From assembly GCF_001877035.1 (NCBI RefSeq), contig NZ_CP015756.1, positions 1,355,001-1,419,000 of the forward strand: a stretch of DNA of 64,000 bases, written 5' to 3'. The notes under the pieces are model-generated. The model was not told where the DNA came from and ran no database searches. It was given only the letters and a program-made list of their open reading frames with translations. Each line of letters opens with the position of its first letter. Position 1 is the stretch's first letter. This DNA comes from Clostridium estertheticum subsp. estertheticum. GTDB taxonomy: Bacteria; Bacillota; Clostridia; Clostridiales; Clostridiaceae. Below are positions 54,643 to 63,783 of the stretch, piece by piece. Made by a program: the position numbers and the translations under genes.

Positions 54643-55886
54643 TAAGTTATAATTTTTAGTTTTACTATACGATTTTTACTTGTATCTTGCACAATAAATT
54701 TTGTATCATTATAATTTATTGTTTCACCTGTTTTTGGAAGCCGTCCAAGTAATCCTGTAACAAAACCTCCTATAGAGTCGAAATCATCTGATTCAATCCT
54801 TAATCCTATCATTTCATTAACCATACTTATTTTAGTATCTCCAGCTACAATAAACTCATCTTCTTTAATAACTACTATTTTGTCGGTATCATCGTCATAT
54901 TCATCATCTATATCTCCAACAATTTCTTCTACCAAATCTTCAAATGTAACAAGTCCAGCAGTACCACCATATTCATCGAGTATAATTGATATAGGAATTC
55001 GTTTTAAACGCATGTCTGCAAATAAATCAGCAGTACTTTTGAATTCATAGGTAAAGTAGGGTGTGCGCATATGTTTCTCTATTTTAAATTCTTCTTTCCC
55101 ATCTTCAAAGAAAATCAAATCCTTAATATATAAAACTCCAATAACATTATCAACAGTATCTTCATATATAGGAAGTCTTGAGAATTGTTCTTTTCTGAAA
55201 ACATTTATAAGTTCCCCATAAGTTGAGTTAGAGCTCGCAACAATCATATCAGTTCGTGGAGTCATAACATCTTTTGCTTGTGAATCTCTAAAGTCGAATA
55301 CGTTATAAATCATTTGTTTTTCTTCGCCTTCAAGCATGCCTTCTTCATGACTTACGCTAACCATAGTTTTTAACTCTTCTTCGGTAATAAAGGGCCTACT
55401 TTTGTTAACCTCGCCACCGAGTATTTTGATTATTGTATTTGTTATATAAATTAAGACTGTAATAAGTGGATTTAAAATGAAAGTAATTAGACTTAACGGC
55501 TTAGCAATTTTTAAAGCAACTTTTTCAGAGTTTTGTGCAGCTAATGACTTTGGTGTTATTTCTGCAAAAATCAATACAAGAATTGTCATTACAATAGTTG
55601 CAATGGCTACTCCAGAGTCTTTGAAATGTGTAATTGCCAGCGAGGTTGCTAGTGAAGAAGCTCCAATATTTGCTATGTTATTTCCTACTAGAATACCGCC
55701 TAAAAGTTTACTTGGGTTTTCAAGTAATTTATTAACTATGTTAGCACCTTTGATTTTCGATTCTACCATATTTCTTAACCTTATTTTACTTAAGGTCATT
55801 AATGCAGTTTCAGAAGCAGAAAAAAAGGCTGAAGATAATAATAAAATTATTAAACATATAATTTGCCATGTACCATCGGGGACCAT
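54642..55886 (-). CDS. CNNM/CorC-family transporter with CBS domains
   Basis: A protein of about 414 residues: an N-terminal CNNM (DUF21) membrane domain with four hydrophobic segments (about 1-190), a CBS pair (VMTPRTDM to about 330), and a CorC_HlyC domain at the end. Relatives are linked to magnesium or cobalt efflux; older names call them hemolysins. ATG 55886 is favoured, with AAGGAG about 13 bases upstream; GTG 55898 is too close to that site. Its presence next to a corA remnant's genome neighbourhood is of interest for magnesium balance. Confidence 0.87.
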   Translation of the reverse strand: MVPDGTWQIICLIILLLSSAFFSASETALMTLSKIRLRNMVESKIKGANIVNKLLENPSKLLGGILVGNNIANIGASSLATSLAITHFKDSGVAIATIVMTILVLIFAEITPKSLAAQNSEKVALKIAKPLSLITFILNPLITVLIYITNTIIKILGGEVNKSRPFITEEELKTMVSVSHEEGMLEGEEKQMIYNVFDFRDSQAKDVMTPRTDMIVASSNSTYGELINVFRKEQFSRLPIYEDTVDNVIGVLYIKDLIFFEDGKEEFKIEKHMRTPYFTYEFKSTADLFADMRLKRIPISIILDEYGGTAGLVTFEDLVEEIVGDIDDEYDDDTDKIVVIKEDEFIVAGDTKISMVNEMIGLRIESDDFDSIGGFVTGLLGRLPKTGETINYNDTKFIVQDTSKNRIVKLKIIT

Positions 55887-56226
55887 AATATATTTCACTC
55901 TCCTTAAGAATTAGCATAAAAAAATTACATCATAAACTAAAGAAAATAAAAAAAGGTTATGTTTTCTATGTATCAATATGCTATCATATCATTATACTAT
56001 ATATCAGTATACTATATATTAATGTAAACATAAAAGGAATGGCAAATTATGGTTTGATAAGTAGTTAATATATATAAATATAGATTACAAACATAAGGTA
56101 TGCTTTTGGAAACTAAAGTTCTTAAAAGTATCTACTTGCAAAAAATGAGTTTACGGTCTAAAATGATATAAGAATAAACTAAGATGACAACATTTATGGT
56201 TTACACTAAGTGGAAAGGTTGAGATT
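55887..56226. other. Gene-free stretch
   Basis: AT-rich divergent intergenic region. It has a short direct repeat ATACTATATAT in the 55990-56020 area. Promoters for both flanking genes must lie here, but none stands out. Confidence 0.5.
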
Positions 56227-57132
56227 ATGATTTTTAAAAGACTTACGATTGAAGATAAGGAAATATTTGAAAAATATATTTATCCATATAAATTTTTGAG
56301 CTGTGAATATTCTTTTACAACTTTATATATATGGAGAGAGGCTTGCGATATTTGTTTTACTGTTTATAAAGATGCTTTAATAATAAAAAAAATGGATTTT
56401 GAGGGAAGATACTATTTTATGCAACCTTTGGGATATAACAAAGAAAATCTTAAAGAGTTAATAGATGTGCTAATGGATTATAAAAAAGAAAATAACATGG
56501 AATTTGTATTTAAAGATCTTGATGAAAGTTTTATGGAAGAGATAAAAGATATATATGGGGATGTACGGGGTATCTGTATTAAAGAGGATAGAGATAACTT
56601 TGATTATTTGTATGAAGCAGAAAAACTTACAAAACTTTCTGGTAAGAAACTTCACGGAAAAAAAAATCATTATAATTCGTTTATAAAAAATTATAATTAT
56701 GAAGTTAAAGATATTGAAGAGACGCAGGTAATAAAAGATGTTGTCATGGCTGCGGAAAAATGGTATGAGGCGAATAACAATGATCGTATGCTTAATTTTG
56801 AACTTCAAGGAATAAAGGATATTCTAGAAAATATCGAAATTGTAAACACAAAGGGTATAGCTGTTTATGTAGATGAGAAAATTGTAGCTTTTAGTTTAGG
56901 AGAAAAATTGAATGATGATCTAGCTGTAATTCACATAGAAAAAGCAGATACTAGTTATAGTGGTGTGTACAGCTTTATTAACAAGGCATTTGTTGATAGA
57001 AGTTTTAGTGATGTAAAAATAATAAATAGAGAACAGGATCTTGGAATTGAAGGTCTTAGAAAATCTAAATTATCATATCATCCATTTAAATTAGAAAAAA
57101 AATATATTTTTAGTTCTAGTAATATTTTATAG
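56227..57132 (+). CDS. DUF2156 (MprF C-terminal-like) protein
   Basis: A 301-residue soluble protein of the DUF2156 family, which has two GNAT-like halves and is related to the aminoacyl-tRNA-using C-terminal domain of MprF. Features include SCEYSFTTLYIWRE near the start, a KLHGKKNHYNSFIKNY block near 145, and ending with NREQDLGIEGLRKSK. No membrane part is present. The family reaction is not known; transfer of an amino acid is an inference. Confidence 0.78.
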   Translation: MIFKRLTIEDKEIFEKYIYPYKFLSCEYSFTTLYIWREACDICFTVYKDALIIKKMDFEGRYYFMQPLGYNKENLKELIDVLMDYKKENNMEFVFKDLDESFMEEIKDIYGDVRGICIKEDRDNFDYLYEAEKLTKLSGKKLHGKKNHYNSFIKNYNYEVKDIEETQVIKDVVMAAEKWYEANNNDRMLNFELQGIKDILENIEIVNTKGIAVYVDEKIVAFSLGEKLNDDLAVIHIEKADTSYSGVYSFINKAFVDRSFSDVKIINREQDLGIEGLRKSKLSYHPFKLEKKYIFSSSNIL

Positions 57133-57165
57133 ATTTAAAGAGAGTACTTTAATAATTGATTTTTA

Positions 57166-57198
57166 AAATAGACTAGCGCTTAGCTAGTCTATTTTTTT
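57166..57198 (+). terminator. Terminator after DUF2156 gene
   Basis: A perfect 12-bp stem (57166-57177 with 57183-57194) and T to 57198. Confidence 0.9.
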
Positions 57199-57248
57199 GA
57201 ATAAGTCTTATGTTTATAATTAAAATAAAGTGAAGGCAAGGTGAAATA

Positions 57249-57791
57249 GTGAAGAATTTGTTGATGGGGAAAAAAGTGAATCTTACGTCTATAAACGAAG
57301 AAGACATGCTAGAAATTCAAAAATGGCACAATGATGTATCATTCATGCGTAATTATGATGTAGTAAGTGCAACTCCTAAAAATTTTGAAGATGTACTCGA
57401 GACAATTAATGATGTAAGAAGGAGTAATACAGCTTATATTTTTGCTGTTAAAATACTTGAAATGCAAAAAATCATTGGAGTTACAGGATTTGAAAATATA
57501 TCTTGGAATAATGGTACTGCTTTAATATACATAGGACTTGGTGAAAGTGGAAATAGGGGGCAAGGGTATGGAAAAGAAGCGCTTAAATTAACTATAGAGT
57601 TTGGATTTGAGGAATTAAATTTTCATCGAATATATCTTACGGTGCTTGAATATAATGAAGCTGCAATAAAACTATATGAGAAATTAGGATTTAAAAGAGA
57701 AGGTGTTTATAGGGAGTTTATTCACAGAGATGGTAGACGATATGATATGTATTTATATGGACTACTAAGACCTGAGTGGGAAGAGTCATAA
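57249..57791 (+). CDS. GNAT acetyltransferase (RimJ/RimL type)
   Basis: A 180-residue N-acetyltransferase with the acetyl-CoA binding block NRGQGYGKEALKLTIEFGFEE, shortened here as RGQGYGKEA, and the C-terminal AIKLYEKLGFKREG and HRDGRRYDMYLYG blocks typical of the RimJ/RimL/SpeG group. Substrate unknown: a ribosomal protein, polyamine or small molecule is possible. It starts with GTG 57249 after AAGGTGA. Confidence 0.88.
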   Translation: MKNLLMGKKVNLTSINEEDMLEIQKWHNDVSFMRNYDVVSATPKNFEDVLETINDVRRSNTAYIFAVKILEMQKIIGVTGFENISWNNGTALIYIGLGESGNRGQGYGKEALKLTIEFGFEELNFHRIYLTVLEYNEAAIKLYEKLGFKREGVYREFIHRDGRRYDMYLYGLLRPEWEES

Positions 57792-58100
57792 AAATAAGAG
57801 CAGATATAAAAACACAGTTGAGGAAATAGAAATCTACTGTGTTTTTGTATTTAAAGTTTTTTATAATTTGAATTGTTTAGTTTTTGATTCTAGTTTATTT
57901 ACTGGTGGATAAAATATTAAGTAAAGTAATTGATTAAATATTTTAAATTTCATATGTATTTAATCAAATAAAGCCTGAATAAGACCTAAAATCACTATAC
58001 AGTTTCATTAACGAGTTTTTAAAATGTTTACAAAAAAAACAATAAGATAGATGCTTTATTTATTACAAAAACTTTGTAAAGTAATATTTATCAAAAACTA
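57792..58100. other. Gene-free stretch with terminator and inverted repeat
   Basis: Holds a terminator for the GNAT gene (AAAAACACAGT at 57808-57818 with 57836-57846) and a perfect 11-bp inverted repeat TTGATTAAATA (57930-57940 with 57957-57967). Nothing else is seen up to the lacI-type promoter. Confidence 0.6.
57808..57846 (+). terminator. Terminator after GNAT gene
   Basis: A perfect 11-bp stem with a 17-base loop and five T at the end of the 3' arm. Confidence 0.7.
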
Positions 58101-58130
58101 TTGATTTGTTAAGTTAAAAACGTATATAAT
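58101..58130 (+). promoter_or_regulatory. Promoter of LacI-type regulator
   Basis: TTGATT (58101-58106) and TATAAT (58125-58130) with an 18-base spacer, about 100 bases before the gene. Confidence 0.55.
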
Positions 58131-58229
58131 AGTATGTGTTATGAATTATAATTATTTGGATACATAATTTGATTAAATATAATATTTTTTAAGTATAAAC
58201 ATAATTATTGTAGAAGGAGCGAAGACACT

Positions 58230-59231
58230 ATGGCGAAAAAAGTTACAATGCAGGATGTTGCAAATAAAGTTGGAGTTTCAAAGGTCACAGTATCTAAGGC
58301 GTTAAGAGGAAATAGGGATATTAGTGAAAGTATGAAGGAGAAAATAAGGCACGCAGCAGTAGAAACTGGGTATGTTTTTAATTCAAAGGGTAATTTGACA
58401 ATGAATGATGATCCAAAGTGTATAGGAATTATTTCAGCAGAAAGATATTATGGACAAGAAGATTATTTTTACATAGATTTATATAGATTATTATCAAGCT
58501 ATTTGGAAAAGATACATTATACTTGTATGTTTCATATATTGACTTTTAATAATGAAAAAAATGGAATAATACCTATTATGGTAGAGGACAAAACCGTTGA
58601 CGGTGTAATTATACTTGGACAACTTTCAAAGGAATATGTTAAAAAAATCGTGAAGCAAAATATTCCGTTAGTGTTTTTAGATTTTTATTATGATAAAGTT
58701 GACGTAGATAGTATTAATACTGATAATTTTTTTGGAACTTATGAAATTACCAATATGCTAATTGAAAAAGGGCATACCAAAATAGCATTTGTAGGCAATT
58801 TAAATCTAACTAGTAGCATTCAAGATAGATTTTTAGGATATTATAAATCTATCTTGGAGTATAGGTTACAGTTTAAAGATAGTTGGATTATTAATGATAG
58901 AACTGATGATAGTATGTGGCTTGATATTATTCTGCCTGATGATATGCCAACAGCTTTCGTATGCAATTGTGATAAAACTGCATTGATATTGATACAAAAG
59001 CTTGAAAAATGTGGATATAAAATACCGGAGGATTATTCTGTAGTGGGATTTGATGATTCGATACATGCTATGCAATCAAATCCAACTATCTCAACGGTGA
59101 GAGTTGATTTAGATGAGATGGCTAGAGTTGCTATAAAAATGATTTCAAAAAAAATAAATGATGTAAAAACTCAATATGGAAGAGTTATGATTAAAGGTAA
59201 TCTTATAATTAGAGATTCTACAAAAAAATAA
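58230..59231 (+). CDS. LacI-family transcriptional regulator
   Basis: A 333-residue repressor: an N-terminal LacI helix-turn-helix (TMQDVANKVGVSKVTVSKAL) with hinge helix, then a periplasmic-binding-protein-like sugar-sensing domain ending with STVRVDLDEMARVAIKMI. It lies just upstream of, and in the same direction as, the sugar ABC transporter operon and most likely represses it until a mannooligosaccharide is present. Effector is inferred from neighbours. Confidence 0.92.
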   Translation: MAKKVTMQDVANKVGVSKVTVSKALRGNRDISESMKEKIRHAAVETGYVFNSKGNLTMNDDPKCIGIISAERYYGQEDYFYIDLYRLLSSYLEKIHYTCMFHILTFNNEKNGIIPIMVEDKTVDGVIILGQLSKEYVKKIVKQNIPLVFLDFYYDKVDVDSINTDNFFGTYEITNMLIEKGHTKIAFVGNLNLTSSIQDRFLGYYKSILEYRLQFKDSWIINDRTDDSMWLDIILPDDMPTAFVCNCDKTALILIQKLEKCGYKIPEDYSVVGFDDSIHAMQSNPTISTVRVDLDEMARVAIKMISKKINDVKTQYGRVMIKGNLIIRDSTKK

Positions 59232-59250
59232 AGCATATATAAGTTTTTGA

Positions 59251-59279
59251 CTCAAACTAAAAGTTTGGGCTTTTTTTTT
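59251..59279 (+). terminator. Terminator after LacI-type gene
   Basis: CTCAAACT (59251-59258) pairs with AGTTTGGG (59262-59269, one G-T pair), then nine T. Confidence 0.85.
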
Positions 59280-59390
59280 GGAAAAAACTTTTATCGTTAA
59301 GTTACAAGAAAATTATAAAAGAACCAGGTGAGGCCTTAAATCAAGGGGCTGATGTAAATATCATAAATTTAAAACTTATAAAAATTTTAG

Positions 59391-59419
59391 TTGACATTGT
59401 GTAAACGTTGACTTAAAAT
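59391..59419 (+). promoter_or_regulatory. Promoter of the mannoside ABC transporter operon
   Basis: Consensus TTGACA (59391-59396) and TAAAAT (59414-59419) with exactly 17 bases between. Confidence 0.75.
59400..59413. promoter_or_regulatory. Catabolite-responsive (cre) site in promoter spacer
   Basis: TGTAAACGTTGACT fits every fixed position of the CcpA cre core TGNAANCGNWNNCW. It lies between -35 and -10, where bound CcpA or a LacI-type protein would block transcription. Confidence 0.55.
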
Positions 59420-59425
59420 ATAATT

Positions 59426-59446
59426 GTAACGCAACAATAACGTTAC
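59426..59446. promoter_or_regulatory. Candidate operator of LacI-type regulator
   Basis: Inverted GTAACG (59426-59431) and CGTTAC (59441-59446), with the perfect palindrome TAACGTTA (59438-59445) having the central CG typical of LacI-family sites. It covers the expected transcription start. Confidence 0.5.
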
Positions 59447-59470
59447 TTAATATACTTAAGGGGGATGAAT

Positions 59471-60763
59471 ATGAAAAAGGTAATTAGTTCAGTTTTGCTA
59501 GCAATGATGTCAATTGCTGTATTAGCAGGTTGCGGTAAGCAAGCAGCTACAACTTCAGCTAAAAAAGATGTAATTTTGACCGTATTAACCAACAGAACAG
59601 ACATTGTAAGCACAGATTTGAAAAAATTTGGTGATGAGTATAAGACCAAAACAGGGGTAACTATTAAATGGGAAGGTATCACAGACTATGACGGAGATGT
59701 AAAGGTTCGTTTGAATTCAAAAAAATATGGGGATGTACTTTTAATACCAAATGGAATTGCAAATACAGAGTTATCACAGTTTTTTGAGCCACTTGGTAAA
59801 AATACAGATGCTAAATTAAAAGGTTACAATTATACTGATGATAAAGCAGTTAAAAATTCAGATGGAACATATACTACTTATGGATTAAGTTATGGAATGG
59901 GCGCTAGTGGAGTAGTTTACAATAAAGCGGCGTTTAAAAAAGCAGGTATAGTAAAATTCCCAACAACTGTAACTGAATTATATGCTGCAGCTGCAAAGCT
60001 TAAGAGAGCAGGAATTATTCCATTAGCAACTAATTTTAAAGATAAATGGCCACTGCAAGAATGGGATAATTTGGCGATTCCTATGTCTGGTAATGGAAGT
60101 TATTATAATACTATATATAAAGAAACAGCACCATTTTCAGCAGACAAGCCAAATGGTAAATCACTTAACATGCTTTACAAGTTTGTATTCAGTGGATGGG
60201 TAGAACCCGATCTTACTACTACAAATTGGGAACAGTCTAAAACTGATCTTGGACAAGGCAAAATTGGTATGATGTTCCTTGGTACATGGGCAATACCACA
60301 AATACAAACAGCTGCAGCAAATAAAGGTGATATTGGATTCTCAGCAATACCTCTTGACGATTCAGGAAAACTTAGTGCAATTACATCACCAGATTGGCGT
60401 TTAGCAGTTAGTAAAGCAAGTGAAAATAAAACTGAAGCAGCCGATTTCTTATTTGCATTTGTAAATTCTACTTATGCTAATGATAATGGATTTATCCCAA
60501 TACAAAAGGGTAAAGAATCTACTAATCCAATCATAAAAGAATTTACTACATCAACTAAACTTTTATATATAGCTCCAGGACCAAATGGAGACGAGAGTGA
60601 TAAGAAAGATAAAATTGCTAATAAAGCAGCTATAGATTTTTATGGCGGTCTTTATGTTCAAAAGGTTGCTATAGAAGCTAAAAAGAGCAAGGCTGATTTT
60701 GACAAAACGATTACAGAGTTAAACACTAATTGGGCTAATGCAAAGAAAACGCTTAAATATTAA
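59471..60763 (+). CDS. Sugar ABC transporter substrate-binding lipoprotein
   Basis: A 430-residue extracellular solute-binding protein (family 1). Signal peptide with lipobox VLAGC (Cys 20 or so) anchors it outside the membrane. Family features include YGMGASGVVYNKAAFKKAG and a GKIGMMFLGTWAI block. It should capture beta-mannooligosaccharides given the downstream enzymes. ATG 59471 is spaced well from GGGGGA; ATG 59465 is too close. A terminator-like hairpin follows, which can make this protein more abundant than the permeases. Confidence 0.92.
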   Translation: MKKVISSVLLAMMSIAVLAGCGKQAATTSAKKDVILTVLTNRTDIVSTDLKKFGDEYKTKTGVTIKWEGITDYDGDVKVRLNSKKYGDVLLIPNGIANTELSQFFEPLGKNTDAKLKGYNYTDDKAVKNSDGTYTTYGLSYGMGASGVVYNKAAFKKAGIVKFPTTVTELYAAAAKLKRAGIIPLATNFKDKWPLQEWDNLAIPMSGNGSYYNTIYKETAPFSADKPNGKSLNMLYKFVFSGWVEPDLTTTNWEQSKTDLGQGKIGMMFLGTWAIPQIQTAAANKGDIGFSAIPLDDSGKLSAITSPDWRLAVSKASENKTEAADFLFAFVNSTYANDNGFIPIQKGKESTNPIIKEFTTSTKLLYIAPGPNGDESDKKDKIANKAAIDFYGGLYVQKVAIEAKKSKADFDKTITELNTNWANAKKTLKY

Positions 60764-60766
60764 ATA

Positions 60767-60793
60767 TGGGGAGGGATTTCCCTCCCTATTTTT
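60767..60793 (+). terminator. Partial terminator between binding protein and permease genes
   Basis: GGGAGGG (60769-60775) with CCCTCCC (60780-60786), loop ATTT, plus two outer pairs, then TATTTTT. Confidence 0.75.
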
Positions 60794-60819
60794 AAAATAT
60801 GAATAAAGGGTGTGGGGAG

Positions 60820-61695
60820 ATGTTTGGAAAGCTCAGTTATAAAAAACAGGAGAAGGTTGTAGTATTTCTTTTCTTATTTATTCCGTTACTTTTTTTAATT
60901 ATATTTACATTTTTGCCTGCTATAAATATGATTTATTACAGTTTTATAGATTGGAATGGATATAGTGTTAATAAAACATGGGTTGGTTTTGCTAATTATA
61001 TAGAAATATTTAAAAATCCTAATTATTTTCTAGCTTTAAAAAATAGTATCTACTATTTTTTCGGTGGTTTCATTCAATTATTTATTGCATTTTATTTTGC
61101 TGTTATAATAAATGGAAAATTAAAAGGAAAAAGTATATACAAAGCTATATTGTTTTTCCCTTATCTACTTAATGGGGTAGCAATTTCTTTGATATTTATT
61201 TTCTTTCTTAGACCAGATGGAACATTAGATACGATATTAAACATGCTAGGGATGGGACAATTTATACATCTGTGGCTTGGAAATGAAAAAATTATAAACT
61301 ATTCATTATCAACAGTTTCTATATGGAGATATGTTGGCTTTAATTTCATAATATTCTTAGGTGCTATACAATCTATATCTGGAGAAGTAATGGAAGCTGC
61401 AGATTTAGATGGAGCTACTGAATGGCAAAAGGTGAAATATATAGTACTTCCAAGTGTTAAAAAAATTATAGAACTGAATTTAATCCTAGCTGTATCTGGA
61501 GCAATAAGTGTATTTGAGATTCCATATATAATGACGGGTGGAGCAAATGGAAGTAACACTTTTGTCATTCAAACAGTAAACACTGCTTTTAAATTTCAGC
61601 AGGTAGGACTTGGATCTGCAATGGCTGTGATTGTTCTTATAATTGTAGCAATAGCAACAATTTTTGAAAAAGTATTTTTTAAGGAGGCAGATTAA
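60820..61695 (+). CDS. Sugar ABC transporter permease (MalF type)
   Basis: A 291-residue inner membrane permease with six helices and the EAA loop (EAADLDGATEWQKVKYIVLPS) that contacts the ATPase. ATG 60820 has AAGGGTG 7 bases upstream; ATG 60799 is in frame but without a site. No ATPase gene is in the operon, so a shared MsmK-type ATPase encoded elsewhere is likely. Confidence 0.9.
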   Translation: MFGKLSYKKQEKVVVFLFLFIPLLFLIIFTFLPAINMIYYSFIDWNGYSVNKTWVGFANYIEIFKNPNYFLALKNSIYYFFGGFIQLFIAFYFAVIINGKLKGKSIYKAILFFPYLLNGVAISLIFIFFLRPDGTLDTILNMLGMGQFIHLWLGNEKIINYSLSTVSIWRYVGFNFIIFLGAIQSISGEVMEAADLDGATEWQKVKYIVLPSVKKIIELNLILAVSGAISVFEIPYIMTGGANGSNTFVIQTVNTAFKFQQVGLGSAMAVIVLIIVAIATIFEKVFFKEAD

Positions 61696-61696
61696 T

Positions 61697-62551
61697 ATGC
61701 AAAAAGAAAACTATAAATCTAAAAAATATAGTCATGTTATATTGACTATAATCAAGTATTTTTCTTTAATATTGGCAGTTATTGTTGTTGTAGCACCAGT
61801 ACTTGTAATATTATTTGCCGCTTTTAAAACGCGTACTGAGTTCAATGTTTCAGGGAAATTAGATTTACCTAATAGTTTCTTGTATTTTGATAATTTTAAA
61901 ACTGCTTTTACGGATGGCGGAATGATTACAGGGCTTAAAAACACTGTTATTATTATGGCAATTTCATTAGTGGGCACAATTATTTTTGGAGCAATGGTTG
62001 CTTATGTATTAGATAGATTTGAGTTTTTTGGTAAAAAATTAGTTTTTGGAGCATATCTTATGGCAATGCTTATACCGATGGTAACAACTCAAGTTGCAAC
62101 TTTTAAAATAGTGAATTTTTTAGGACTATTTGGTACAATTTGGGCTCCAATAGCACTTTATCTTGGAGCAGATGTAATGAGTTTGTATATTATGCTTCTT
62201 TTTATGGAGTCAATACATGTAAGTCTTGATGAATCGGCGAAACTTGAAGGAGCTTCTTATCCCTATATATTTTTTAGAATTATACTTCCAAATTTAAAGC
62301 CTGCGATTGCTACAGTTGCGATTATTCGTGGAGTTACAATATATAATGATTTCTATATTCCATTTCTTTATATGCCGGACCAGAAGCTTCAAACTTTATC
62401 AACTTCACTTTATAAGTTTATTGGACCTTATGGGGGACAGTGGAATGTAATATGTGCGGGTGTCATTCTAATTATTATTCCGACTCTTGTTGCATTTTTA
62501 ACATTACAAAAATATATATACAATGGTTTTGTAAATGGTTCAGTTAAGTAG
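61697..62551 (+). CDS. Sugar ABC transporter permease (MalG type)
   Basis: A 284-residue second permease with six helices and the EAA-like loop DESAKLEGASYPYIFFRIILP. ATG 61697 has AAGGAGG upstream and begins just after the first permease stops. Together they form the membrane channel for the oligosaccharide importer. Confidence 0.92.
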   Translation: MQKENYKSKKYSHVILTIIKYFSLILAVIVVVAPVLVILFAAFKTRTEFNVSGKLDLPNSFLYFDNFKTAFTDGGMITGLKNTVIIMAISLVGTIIFGAMVAYVLDRFEFFGKKLVFGAYLMAMLIPMVTTQVATFKIVNFLGLFGTIWAPIALYLGADVMSLYIMLLFMESIHVSLDESAKLEGASYPYIFFRIILPNLKPAIATVAIIRGVTIYNDFYIPFLYMPDQKLQTLSTSLYKFIGPYGGQWNVICAGVILIIIPTLVAFLTLQKYIYNGFVNGSVK

Positions 62552-62589
62552 GTATAAAACTAAAAAAACTTTAGATGGGAGATATTTTT

Positions 62590-63783
62590 ATGTTAGATTT
62601 ATTGAAAGAAGTTAAAAAAGAATTGGATGAACGTATTTTTCCGTTCTGGAGTAATTTAGCCGATTATGAAAATGGTGGTTTCTATGGATATGTGGGCTAT
62701 GAAGGCATAATTAATAAAAATTCAGAAAAAGGAGTTATTTTAAATACAAGGATTTTATGGTTTTTTTCTGCAATATATTGTTTGCAAAAGAAACCAGAGG
62801 CGTTAAGGCTTGCAAATCATGCATATGAATTTATGGAAACAAAGCTTTTTGATGATGAATATGAAGGTTTATATTGGATGGTAGATTTTAAAGGAGTGCC
62901 AACAGATAATAGAAAACATATATACAATCAGGCATTTGGAATATATGGGCTATGCCAGTATTATAAGGCAACTGGGAAAGAAGAAGTCCTTAATAAAGCA
63001 AAAAAATTATTCGCGTTAATAGAAAATAAATGTGAAAATTCAAATGGTTATTTAGAAGAATTTGATAGGTTATGGAATGAAAAAGAAAATGAGATGCTTA
63101 GTGAAAATAATGTAATATCTGATAGAACAATGAACACACATTTGCACATATTAGAAGCTTATACGCTTCTTTACGAAGTATCAAAAGATAATAATGTGGC
63201 TAAAAGGTTATATTATATTTTGGATTTAATAAAAAATAAAATATATTCGCCTAAAAAACATAGTTTAAAGGTATTTTTTGACAAAGATTGGAGTGAAACG
63301 GTTGACATACAATCTTATGGGCACGATATTGAAGGCAGTTGGTTAATCGATAGAGCGGCAGAGATATTAGAGGATAAGAAACTAATAGAAAGTACACATG
63401 AGTACACATTGGAAATTGCTGAAAATATTTACAAAAATGCATATTCTACCTTAGGCGTAATTAACGAGACGGTAGATGGAATTACAGATGCTGGGAGAGT
63501 GTGGTGGGTTCAAGCTGAGACAATCGTTGGGTTTTATAATGCTTACGAAAAGACAAAGGATATAAAGTATTTAAATGCAGCAAATGATCTTTGTAAATAT
63601 ATTAAGAAATTTGTTGTTGATAAAAAAGAAAATAGTGAATGGTATTGGAAACTTGCAAAGGATAATAGTCCTATTATTAATATGCCTATTGTTGAACCGT
63701 GGAAATGTCCATATCATAATGGAAGAATGTGTATAGAAATTATTGAAAGGATGTGGAAGAGCCATGAAGAAGAAATATCTTAG
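62590..63783 (+). CDS. ce: Cellobiose 2-epimerase (AGE family)
   Basis: A 397-residue (alpha/alpha)6-barrel enzyme of the N-acylglucosamine 2-epimerase family. Its motifs fit cellobiose 2-epimerase: NTRILWFFSAIY, NTHLHILEAY, SYGHDIEGSWL and KCPYHNGRMC, carrying the catalytic and binding histidines. It converts beta-1,4-mannobiose to mannosyl-glucose at the reducing end. ATG 62590 has GGGAGA upstream; ATG 62575 is in frame. It overlaps the GH130 gene by 20 bases. Confidence 0.9.
   Translation: MLDLLKEVKKELDERIFPFWSNLADYENGGFYGYVGYEGIINKNSEKGVILNTRILWFFSAIYCLQKKPEALRLANHAYEFMETKLFDDEYEGLYWMVDFKGVPTDNRKHIYNQAFGIYGLCQYYKATGKEEVLNKAKKLFALIENKCENSNGYLEEFDRLWNEKENEMLSENNVISDRTMNTHLHILEAYTLLYEVSKDNNVAKRLYYILDLIKNKIYSPKKHSLKVFFDKDWSETVDIQSYGHDIEGSWLIDRAAEILEDKKLIESTHEYTLEIAENIYKNAYSTLGVINETVDGITDAGRVWWVQAETIVGFYNAYEKTKDIKYLNAANDLCKYIKKFVVDKKENSEWYWKLAKDNSPIINMPIVEPWKCPYHNGRMCIEIIERMWKSHEEEIS

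Noticed and set aside
57930-57967. 11-bp inverted repeat as a terminator or insertion-sequence end
   Set aside because: It has no T run, no transposase and no target duplication, so I only note it as a repeat.
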